Assembly: GCF_030253575.1 (NCBI RefSeq)
Contig: NC_080557.1
Span: forward strand, 46,018,501 to 46,082,500
From: Rhododendron vialii
Taxonomy: Eukaryota; Streptophyta; Magnoliopsida; Ericales; Ericaceae
Direction: 5' to 3'
DNA: 64,000 nucleotides
Shown here: positions 46,947 through 57,027 of the stretch, in pieces
Numbering within the stretch: the first letter of the stretch is position 1
Layout of the letters: each line of letters starts with the position of its first letter
Translations under genes and position numbers: made by a program
The notes under the pieces: model-generated
Database searches by the model: none
What the model saw: only the letters and a program-made list of their open reading frames with translations
Told to the model about the DNA's origin: nothing

Positions 46947-47715
46947 GGTTCCTTCGTAGGATGTCTCCGATGAAGATTAGGTTTTAAGCCGAACTATGTA
47001 ATTTCTTTTCTGATTTCTTCATATTCTACGTAATTACTATGTCATAACCCGGGGCTGGAAACTCAGTTTATTTTTCTAAATTTTTTTGCTCGTCTTTTTA
47101 AATACGACCGGAGAAACTTGTATTTGGATCAAAAATTATTTTTGATTGTATCTAGTTATGACTTATTCATTTGAAAGTTTCGTTAATCAATTTAAACAAT
47201 ATAGGTAGTTATACCAAAACAGTTATATGGAATGAACAGTTGTGAATTTCTACAAAGAAGAAATCCACAGAGCAATGAAAATTTGGGAAATATCAAAGTT
47301 GATTAAGCTAATCACACAATTAAACAAATCACTAGTTATTCCAAAACGGTAACTAAAGCCATGTCTAATATTGAAGCCGAATAACGAACAATCAAGCAAA
47401 ATATGAGGGGGAACAAACAGCAAACATTTCGTTGTGGGAAGTATATGGATATTGAAGCCCCGAATAACAAACAATCAAGCAAAATATGAGGGGGAGAACA
47501 AACAGCAGATACTTCCTTGTGGGAAGTATATGGACAAAGTAAAATTTCCAACCACAAACAAACAACTACGGTTCTAAAGAAACCTTCCAAGAACTTATAT
47601 ATGAAGCACTGACACGCCGTCTTCACACGGGCGAAGAGTACTTGAGTACGAACTTAGCAACACATCTCCGCCACATTGATGTCGACATATGTTCCGAACC
47701 CTCCTGCTTTTCCAA

Positions 47716-48723
47716 TCACCGGTGAGATCGTATCGATATTACCCTTTTTGTCGTGGCGACTAGTAACGTACTCCCTTTCAAAACGGTAAAACCAGCTATA
47801 ATGGGCTCAGGCTCGACCATTTGCATCGCTCGCCCACGTATCTTGAGAATCCTACTCCATGACCCCGAGTTAAAGTCTCGCAACACCCATACAATAAGCA
47901 CACGCATCCTGCAACTCTGATCAGTAAGGCCTTTTCTTGACTCCTTCGGTACTTTTAAAAATCCTGACTTACCCTCTTTGAGATTGAACGCAACAACATA
48001 GATTGAACGCAACAACATATGGCCAATAAAAAGGACTTCTTTCAGCAAAACAAGAAGACCAATCTGATAAAAAATAAATAGTGCCACCTTGATACACGCC
48101 AGATTCAAATAACAAGTTTCTACCGCCACTATCCATGTGCCCAGCCTCAAGCCATATCTCCTTTTGGGGTACGTAGATTTTGCATGAAAGGGTGTAGACC
48201 AATCTTCTTCATATTCCATCAACATTAAAAGGCAATCGCGGGGAAACTGATCATATAACTCGATATTGCACTGAAAAAAGATATGCAAATCTTTATCCGC
48301 CGTGCTTCTGAGGTTAGCCGGGGATGGAATGCCTAGCCAACTTCGTGTAGCCGGGTTGCAAATAAATAATAGGTGGTTCATCATTGCTTGGTTTCTAATA
48401 TTTCTACAACAAACCAACCCATTACTCGAAGCAAGCACCCGGCCATTAGTTTTCATGAATTTGACACACTCGTTAGGCACCCCCTCGGAATTCTCCTCAC
48501 CAGATAAAGTATGAAACTCCAAATTTCCTTCGAATCTTTGGCATGAATGTGGTTGTACAAAGAAGCTAGAGTCGCCCTTCAACTGCATGTTTCTGTTTTG
48601 TTTTTTGATGAAAAACGGATCGGAGACATTATCTTTGCAAGCGTTGCAAGCTGAACTGAATTTGAGGAGGGATTTTGCCGGTAACCATGAGAAGATTTTG
48701 AGAATCTCTCCTTCGAACGCCAT
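47716..48723 (-). pseudogene. Second F-box copy, 335 codons, altered
   Basis: This is the segmental copy of the 381-residue F-box gene. It keeps the start MAFEGEILKIFSWLPAKSLL and most of the F-box half. Compared with copy 1 it has a one-base loss near 48197. About 180 bases later a 19-bp tandem duplication (47982-48000 and 48001-48019) restores the original frame, so some 59 residues in between are read in another frame (for example TPFHAKSTYPKRRYG). Further on, 54 bp (18 codons) are missing near 47911, and a one-base gain near 47739 gives an early end (VISIRSHR). The open frame survives, but the protein is probably not equivalent. Pseudogene or neofunctionalised copy: I favour the first. 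Confidence 0.75.
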
Positions 48724-48937
48724 CGTTGTTGCTTAGAACAGAGAGAGCGACTGGTATTGTGAGAAGGAATTTATGAGAAGATCTGATATTCTGTAAGACT
48801 GTGAGGGGCATAAGAACTTTGGAATAGAAGAGCTGTATTCAGAATGTCTCTGGGAAATATAATTCCGGTTGGAAGTAGGATTTCCTAATTGTATCAAGTT
48901 TAGGATCCGTAGAGCCCAAGCAATCCCAAAACGAAGT

Positions 48938-50182
48938 ATCGAGATATCAAGTTTAGGATCCTTATCAAGTTTAGGATCCTTATCTGTATGGTTCGTATCG
49001 AGATATGTATTGTATATTTTGTTTCTATTGTGCAGTTGAACAATATTTTTGGAAGAGGGAAAATACTAAAGACAAGAGTGAGAAAGAAGACTATTTGTAT
49101 TACACTTGAACTCAAACTTTTTTTTTGGCTTGGTACAAAATGGTTAGAACCCATCCCTATTTGTACTATTCCATGGAAGAATCCAATATAAAGATATTTT
49201 CATACAAGATAAATTTTGAGATAATTCTAGAATTACACTTACTAATAATAAAAAACTCTAGATATTTTATAAGGATATTCTAGAACTTCTAGAGTTAGAT
49301 ATTTTAAAGTTTTTAAAAACTAGATATTTATATCTTTTTCGATAATATCTCGTATCATATTTAGGTTTTGTCAAAATACTAAATTTAGTTTATGTTTTAA
49401 CAACGTTAATCATAATTAAAAAGTAGATACACCTAATAACACTAACAAACTATGTTTACATTTAAAAAAGATTTAAGATGCAAAATTTCAAGTCTTTCAA
49501 CCCTATTACATTAAGGCTTTATGTTTTCTTTGTTAGGAAAAGAAAAGTAAGACAAAATACAATCGAAATATGGTTCTTTCTTTTATACAAGACCTACATT
49601 GAGGTTGTTGGATTTCTATCAAAAGGTTTGAAAGATGTCATAATTAGATTAAACGGATTAGATTAATGCATTTGGGGTTAGCTTCTTGAAATAAAGTCCA
49701 ATTTTTTTCGAATAGGTAATCTAGGATACGTACAGAATTAGGATACACGTATAAATCGTAGGATACGCGGTCGTATCGTTCCCCAAAGAAGACGATACAA
49801 ATCGTAAGATAAGTATCGTAGGTTTTTAACAACTATGATCGTTGCAAGCTTTGCAAGTTGAACTGCATGCGACGAGGCATTTTGCCAGTAATCATGAGAA
49901 GATTTCGAGAATCTCTGTCCAACGCCAACGTTGTTGCTTTGAACGGAGAGAGAGTGACTGGTATTGTGGGTAGGAATTCTCTCTCTCTCCACATTCATTA
50001 GCAAGCTCATAGAAGCACACAATTAATAACCAACGCCAGTGAAATGTAAACATTGGATGAAGGCATCATTTTATTGAAGACTTGACTTATACATACGCGT
50101 TATTAACTAGCCAGAGTCACAGTAGCAGCAGTAGTTATTAGTAGTAACAGGGATACATACATAGTCCATATACCGAAATTTT
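48938..50182. other. AT-rich intergenic DNA with an F-box remnant
   Basis: The edge of the duplicated segment is followed by short direct repeats (TATCAAGTTTAGGATCCT, near 48945 and 48964) and AT-rich sequence. There is no gene apart from the F-box remnant at about 49837-49980. The end of the stretch holds the 3' UTR of globulin D on the minus strand. Confidence 0.5.
49837..49980 (-). pseudogene. Third, decayed fragment of the F-box gene start
   Basis: The sequence matches the first about 90 coding bases plus leader of the two F-box copies: shared blocks include ATCATGAGAAGATTTCGAGA, ACGCCAACGTTGTTGCTT and GACTGGTATTGTGGG. It is more diverged than the other two are from each other and is limited to this end of the gene. 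Confidence 0.8.
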
Positions 50183-52263
50183 TCAAGACCTCCTGGGAGA
50201 TGCCATGACGGTTTCGCGACCGCGGTTATACTTCAAGTTCTGGGCTTCACCCGGAGAGATCTGATACGAGTTGGATATGACTTGAAGGGGCATGGCCCTG
50301 AGGACAGAAGTGTAACCCGCGACGGGGCTCCTCATCGGCGAGCCGTTGGTCTTGAAAGAAACCCATTCGATGCCGTTGCTTTGCGCTTTCATCGTTGCTG
50401 CGTAGAACTGAGGGACCACGAACATGTCGCCTTGGCTCACGCGGTCGTTCATCACGCTCTGTCCCCTGTGGTCGGCGATCTGCACCTGACCCTCGCCGCG
50501 AGTTATGTAGACGATGCTGTGGCTGTTGATCGACCAGTGCGGCGTGTATAGCGCGTTCTGCAACATGGGTAACAACTTCTGAGTCATCTATTCATCACAT
50601 GTTAAGTTACTACAGTACCAAACTGAACCGATTTATCACGGGGATCACAACATTTCCGGGATATCAGAAGTTAGAAATGGTGTCATTACCGGGAAAAGGT
50701 GGCCTTTCTCAGCGCTCAGGTCCATGTACCGTAGAATCGGAAGCTTATTTCGGTTAACAACGTTAAGCCGGCCGCCTTCCCTCGAGTAGACCTCGGCTTC
50801 TCTCCGGTCATCGACGTTGTGATGAAGCCTCATGGTGCACCAAGTCTCTTCGATTCCGTTCAATCTCCTTCCCCATTCGCCTTCTTCTTCTTCTTCCCTT
50901 TCATCGGGCCTGATCACGCCCATCCCTTCCCGGACCTTGACGATTAGTCCCCTTTCGTCCTGCCTTTGCATCTTCCTCACGATTTCTCTGTCTACATTGA
51001 AGGCTTCGGCCATAAATTCCTCGTCGAATCCGCGCAGTATGTTTTGGAAATTCTCTGGTCCTCGTTCGCCTCGGCGGTCGTGCCTTTGCTGCCCGCCCGC
51101 TAGGTAATACGCCTGCACCAAACATCACAACAGAAAGTTCTTTGTATGCATGAAAATGAAACAGTTTTTTGGGTTAACATATTTCTCATTATAGGTAAAA
51201 AAAACTTCAATTTTGATTCTTGAAAGACTTGGTAGAGGCGCGTTGGCCTCGTTATATGGTGGATCCGCTACGATCTTGATTTCTAGTTAAGAAAATGTCA
51301 CTGTCACATCATTCTGGCAAAAGTTTTCTGCTTATATGAAAAATATATTCGTAATACCCTGAGATGTTGGTCGAGTTGGTTGGCCTCGTTATTAAGGTCG
51401 GTGATGGAGACTGCGACGAGGTCCTCATCGCCATCATTGAAGCACCAATGGGCTACACCAGAAGGGAGGGCCACGATGTCACCACGGCGGATCCGGCGGA
51501 TCTTCTGGTGCTGGTCCTGGCCGCTGCGGCCGCGTCCCTGTTCTCGTTCCCGTCCGCCCTCCGTGGAGGACTGCTGCGACTGGAATGTCTCTGCACATCC
51601 TGGGAAATGCACTCCTAGCAATCCCTGGCCTGCAGTGTTTCACTTCCTCATGTTAGTCATTTCAGTCATGCACAATCTAAATTCATCACATGTCCCACAA
51701 TTCCTTTTTCACCACTAAAACCTATCTAGGACTACTAAATGTGATATATTGTCTAAACTATACTAGCATTTACGATTTTGTTAAAAAAAAATGGAGCATT
51801 GAGTTTGCACGTGTCTCAAATACGTGACACGTGTCTGGTGAGTGTTATATCACGACAATTGGTCTACAATATGGTATCTAACGCCACATGTTACTTTTTA
51901 GACGTGTCTATACTTCTAAGGGTACAGATACACAATCAACATTTGATGGTCCTTTCCCTCACCTCGCTCAATGTAGACGAGGCGAGGGGCAGGATGGAAG
52001 TTGGGGAGGGAGAGGGAGTTGGGTTGCAAAATGTTCCTCAGCGGGGCAACCCCGGCGCACTGGAACTGGTCCTCATTCTCGTCCCACACATCAGTGACAC
52101 CGCCCTCCGACTCGATCCGTCGAGACGGCTGGGACCTCGTGAGCTGGTTGAACCGGCACTGCTGCGCCCGGCTCAGCCGGGTTTGCGACTGCCGCCCAAG
52201 TGCTACTGAAGCAAGCAGAGAGAGGGATAAAGCTAGCAGCAGTGCTTGCTTATTAGTTGCCAT
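50183..52263 (-). CDS. 11S globulin (legumin) seed storage protein D, divergent type
   Basis: Four exons on the minus strand (51963-52263, 51358-51629, 50690-51112, 50183-50557) in phases 1, 0 and 0 encode 456 residues. The signal peptide is [23 protein letters not shown]. Cysteines in [20 protein letters not shown] and EETWCT are kept. The processing site is Asn276-Gly277 (RRLN|GIEE). It differs clearly from A-C: no Gln-rich run ([14 protein letters not shown] in place of [11 protein letters not shown]), an acidic stretch before the cleavage site ([12 protein letters not shown]), no extra cysteine after CAGVA, and the end is MASPRRS. It is an older paralogue, inverted relative to the tandem array. 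It looks whole. Confidence 0.96.
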
Positions 52264-52426
52264 GTTTTTGGCTCACGAATCAGGCAAGAAAGGAGAGGGA
52301 AGAGAGGAAATGTGGATGTTTGATGAAATGGGTTGGGCTTCAGAGGCCCCGTTATGTAGTGGGGAGGATTTGGGGGGTAGTGAGAAGTGGGTGGGCCGTG
52401 TGGCAATGCGGCCTACTGTTTTTTTC

Positions 52427-52432
52427 TGCATG
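52427..52432 (-). promoter_or_regulatory. RY element upstream of globulin D
   Basis: TGCATG on the plus strand, CATGCA on the gene's strand, 164 bp before the ATG, close to the spacing in genes A-C (about 120-150 bp). A weak TATA-like ACATAAC lies at about 52351-52357. The promoter otherwise shows little likeness to A-C. Confidence 0.6.
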
Positions 52433-53014
52433 AGGGAGGTCTGTCCTGGTGTGAATTAGTGTATGCCACCTTGCAATTTTTTTTTTAATGCAAGGTGTCT
52501 CGGGTCAGCTTGCGCGTACTTCAGATTAATCCTTACAGCCCCTCCTACAGCCGTTTCACATGCTTACGCATGAGAGTGAGGTGGCCTCAAGAGTTGCTGG
52601 TAAAAAAGAATTAAACCTAAAACTTTAGGAGTGAGCAAATCCCTTAGTTCCAAACCAAGACCACTTGGCAAACCGGGTTAAACCATGCAAAGGTTGCTTA
52701 TAACAACTCTGTAATTTACCGAACACTTGTTGTGTTGAACCTGCCATCAACAACAAAGGATTGGTGAAGGTGCTACCGGCACCTGTAGTTGACAAAAGAG
52801 GATTACAGTCCAATGAAAGAATGACACAAGGGAAGCCTGATTTTTTGGTCCTCAGAGAGCAATGTTGTTCAATAGAATCGATACTGAGCAGATAACAATT
52901 GTCATCACGCGAGACCATCTAGATGTAAGATAGACACAAATTTAAATCTTAGACGTGGGTTTGTTTGGTTTGTGTTCGAGTTTTGAGAGAGGTTTTTAGG
53001 GAAATGAGTGTGTA

Positions 53015-53097
<83 letters not shown>

Positions 53098-53857
53098 TTG
53101 GGCACCATGCGGCGTGAATAGAGAAAAATGAGAGAAGAGCTTTCACAAGAAGTGCATCGATTTCTTTTCCTTCCATGTTTCTTCTTGGATCTGGCTTCTC
53201 TGCAGTTCCATCTCAATGGTTCATCTTAGCAATTAATGACCCATATTTTAAAAATACCTTTTGAGAAGAGTAGTTTCTTCTCAAATAAAAAAAAAAACCT
53301 TTCAATAGAATCTTACCATTAAAAATACTTTTAAACTGATGAGATTACATTGACTGCTCTCAGCAGTCTAATCACAGACTATAGAGAAGCCTAACTCTTT
53401 CCTCTTCTAGATAAGAGAACGGAGTTGTGACTTGTGAATGGGACTGAAGAAGACTCACAAGGACAAAAGGGGCATTATTTATTTAGTTTAACTTGGTCTG
53501 GTCCTAATAAATTCAGGATTCCTTCTTTTTTTTGACAAAAGGAGAACTGGTTCCAAAACAACAAAAGGAGAAGGCATAAAGGAGTTGTACATTCATATTC
53601 TTATTCTTAAGAAGTGGCAGAATCAATAAAGAAAGATTTAAGACATATGCCTCTAGATGACTAAATACATCTAGCTCCATGCATGTACATCTACAGATAC
53701 CATTACCATTATATCTACATGTACTGTTGTACATATAATCTATTTGAAATGCTTTCCTTTGAGTAGTAGCGTAGAAATTGAGTCCAAAGAATTGCACCAG
53801 AAATTTGAGTCCAGCAATATAAAGAAACATCCTCTTGGGGTCGCTCCAATCACTCAT
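52433..53857. other. Intergenic DNA between globulin D and the DUF761 gene
   Basis: No gene is supported. It contains a compound microsatellite (53007-53093) and the 5' flank of the DUF761 gene. Confidence 0.5.
53007..53093. repeat. Compound (GT)n(TA)n(GA)n microsatellite
   Basis: Runs of GT, then TA, then GA follow without a gap. The open frames across it (Ser-Leu or Ile-Tyr repeats) are artefacts. Confidence 0.95.
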
Positions 53858-53880
53858 TACTCTCTCTCTCTCTCTCTCTC

Positions 53881-54408
53881 ATGTCTTGCTTGAATCTGGG
53901 GAAGAGGCTCCAGCCAGCTAAAAAGGCATGGAAGATGTTCACCAGCAAGCTCAATAGGAGACTCAGGCTCCACAAGCTCAACAGGTCCGATTCCAAAACC
54001 ATCAAGAAACCAAAAAACAGGATCAAAACCACACGAAAATCAGTTCCCTGGCTTACCCTAGCCTTCAAACCCCGTACCCTTCAGTGCAAAAGAACAACAA
54101 TCAAAACCACCCGAAATCTTTACTGTCATCACCTCCCGAAAAAATCAGCACCAGTTTATATCGACGAGTTCTTCAAAGATCCACAGATGTCATCGCTGAA
54201 GAACCACCTGCAGCCACCAGCAACGGCTGCAACAACCAAGGAATCTGAGGAAGGTTGGGAGGAGAGGGGCACCAGAGCAGACGACATGTGGGAATCATTG
54301 GGTTTGGCTTCACCACTGATGCAGGGAATAAACGAGCGAGCAGAGGAGTTTATCACTAGAATACGTGCAGAGATGCAGCTTCAGGAGATGATTGCTCGTC
54401 GATTGTAG
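53881..54408 (+). CDS. DUF761 (cotton-fibre-like) protein, 175 residues
   Basis: A single exon starts MSCLNLGKRLQPAKKAWKMF. The N-terminal half is strongly basic (KLNRRLRLHKLNRS, KKPKNRIKTTRK). The C-terminus NERAEEFITRIRAEMQLQEM is the short DUF761 signature (usual form: D-E-R-A-E-x-F-I-x-R-F-R). A central VYIDEFFKD block is also typical. The molecular function is unknown; relatives are small plant proteins linked with growth and stress responses. A (CT)n run ends right at the ATG (53858-53880) and would form the leader. The last about 75 coding bases are duplicated downstream of the stop. Confidence 0.85.
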   Translation: MSCLNLGKRLQPAKKAWKMFTSKLNRRLRLHKLNRSDSKTIKKPKNRIKTTRKSVPWLTLAFKPRTLQCKRTTIKTTRNLYCHHLPKKSAPVYIDEFFKDPQMSSLKNHLQPPATAATTKESEEGWEERGTRADDMWESLGLASPLMQGINERAEEFITRIRAEMQLQEMIARRL

Positions 54409-54690
54409 CTTATTATCCCCAGTCTTCCTTTCTTTTTCTTGTTTAGTGTGTAAAGCAAGAACACTGGATGTATCGATAAACTAGTCTGGATATATATATA
54501 TATATATATATAGCGAGCAGAGGAGTTTATCACTAGAATACGTGCAGAGATGCAGCTTCAGGAGATGATTGCTCGTCGATTGTAGCTTATTATCCCCAGT
54601 CTTCCTTTCTTTTTCTTGCTTAGTGTGTAAAGCAAGAACACTGGATGTATCGATAAACTAGTCTGGATATATATATATATGACTCAATTT
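54336..54690 (+). repeat. Tandem duplication of the 3' end of the DUF761 gene
   Basis: The unit starting GCGAGCAGAGGAGTTTATCA (54336) starts again at 54513, 177 bp later. It covers the last 24 codons, the stop, the 3' UTR and a (TA)n run. The copies are nearly identical (one T/C difference in TTTTTCTTGTTTAG against TTTTTCTTGCTTAG), and the (TA)n runs differ in length. The break probably lies at the (TA)n run. Confidence 0.95.
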
Positions 54691-54916
54691 ACAATTAAGC
54701 TCGTCAAATTGCAGACTTTGTATCATAAACACGGACATCACACGTATTCACAGTGCTTTGAGATGCATAAAAGGTAACAAATAAAGTGTGAAGTATGGTA
54801 GCCACAAACTATTACAAGGACACCTCACACTACTGAGGAATAACCACTAAAACTAGAAAAACAGCATAGAAGTGCTTGAATATCCATGACCGACTTAACA
54901 GAATTCTCGCCAAAAA

Positions 54917-56952
54917 TTAGTGCAGGAATTCCTTCATTGGATCATCGTGATGGATTTTCTTCATCCTGTATGCCTCCATATCCTCAGCAGTAACCTGCAA
55001 ATGACAATATGCATGGTGAATACTGAACGGTACACCAAGAAGAAGAAATAATCCATTTATTTCTGGATCTTCAAAAGATAGTATCAGTATTTACATTCTT
55101 TGCAAAAGTTTAGTCAGAAAGCATGGCTACATAGATTAAGGGCAATGAAGTACATCAACTCCTACCTCTTTTTGTTGTCTTACAGTTTAAACTTTAAAGT
55201 CGAACTTTTAAAATTAAATTATCCAAACACCCAAAACCCTCATCATTACAATCAACACAAGCAGAGGGTACATGTCATTCAATTGGCTTTCAAATATTAT
55301 CATCAAACTCCTGTGACAGGAGTTTGATGATAATAGTCCTGTGTCATTTTCTGCATTCATTCTAAAACAAAGAAGATAAAACTAAACTGAAGATTTTGAC
55401 TGCTTGATTACAAAGATTCAAAATTTTGTACCGTGCTTTCTGAGTGTGTACACCTTCTATCTACAACTTGGGTACACTATTCAAAAATTTGATTGTAGAA
55501 AGTTCTCCCGTTAATAAGTGTTTTTTTTCTTTCCCCTTAAACAAGAACACATATATATAGAAGAAGAGTATAATTTAGTAGCTTTTCCTAGCTAGGATGC
55601 GATATTACAATGAAAGAAAGATAAATCATACCTCATCATTCCATTTGACATTGTACTTGCGCTTTCTTTCATCTTTCTGTTCTTTCTTTCTTTCATCCTC
55701 CTGTTGATACCAAATATTCCCAAAAACAAATCAGTAAGTAGATGGTAATACAAGAACCGTCACTACATATCAGACAACAAATACATCTTAGAAGCCTATT
55801 TTCTTCTACGGAAAAGCAGGCAAAATCCCGTTATATGTTTCCATCTTGAGAATTAAGTTCCCGTGATTTCCCAATATACAAGGAGTTGAGAAAAATCAGA
55901 AACAAAAATACTTAGGTAACTGTAACACCGGTCCTTTCACAATACAAGAAATATTTGTTGTTTGTGCATGCTGAGGAGGGAGAAAGAACATTTGAAAGTA
56001 AATCCAGCCAATATACCTTCTTTAGTGCTTCAGCTAGTAACTTCTCATCAAGAACCAAATCATCCGGTATATCAGTTCCCCAAGTAGCAAGTTTCTTCTC
56101 CTCTGTCTGTGCAGGCATCTCTGTTGTCATGACCACAATGCAATCAGACCCAAAGAAAATGCAAAGGCTTTAAGAGTAAAGCGTACAAAAATGCAGATTG
56201 AACAATGTTGTGTGTCAACCTATGCACCACGGATACGGACATGGACATGAGACAAAGTATTTCTTAAAATATGGGGACACAGGCACGGGAAAAAAAAATA
56301 ATATAGGAAAATTATCTCCACACTCCCTTTTTCGATTATGACACTCCATTTCTTGTCTTTTAGTGACACTTTTGTGTGTATTTTTCTCACTAAAGGACAA
56401 GAAAAGGAGTGCCATAATCAAAAAAGGGAGCGTAGAAATCATTTCCCATAATATCTATTGTATACCAGATTACCAGTGGAAATATGGTTAGATGTATTAG
56501 CATGAAGCTTCGATATATATAAACAAGTATAATATATACATCGTATTACAGTTTCAACCCAAAATATTTGAAGTAATAATACCCATTTACCATCCAAAAA
56601 ATTAATTTTTTTTGCATATTTAACCAGTCATGTCCCCACAGTGTCCTTCCTGTGTCTCCGCCGTGTCCCTCGCGTGTCCTCCTAAAAAAATTAATTAAAT
56701 TTATTGGACACGCCATGTGGCACGTCCCATATGTATTTTTCCGTGTCCCTGTGTCAGCCACGGGAACACGCCTGCCTTTAGGAGTGTCGATGTTTCATAG
56801 CTGTCAACTATATAACGACCTAATAAAGACTTTTAATCTTATTATTCAGACTAGCATAAAGGGATGGCTAATTCAAAAAAGAACGCACGCTGACGCGAGC
56901 ACACCCCTTCCCCCCCCCCACACTGGGCATGCGTGCGCGCGCGCGCGCGCGC

Positions 56953-57027
<75 letters not shown>

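Larger units (their letters stand above)
44779..48937. repeat. Segmental duplication, copy 2 (with LTR insertion)
   Basis: This direct repeat of 40782-43012 is enlarged by a 1.8-kb solo LTR (45126-46946) and by a further short tandem duplication of about 85 bp near 47371-47535 (units opening TTGAAGCC and sharing CAATCAAGCAAAATATGAGG). It contains the altered second F-box copy. Confidence 0.9.
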
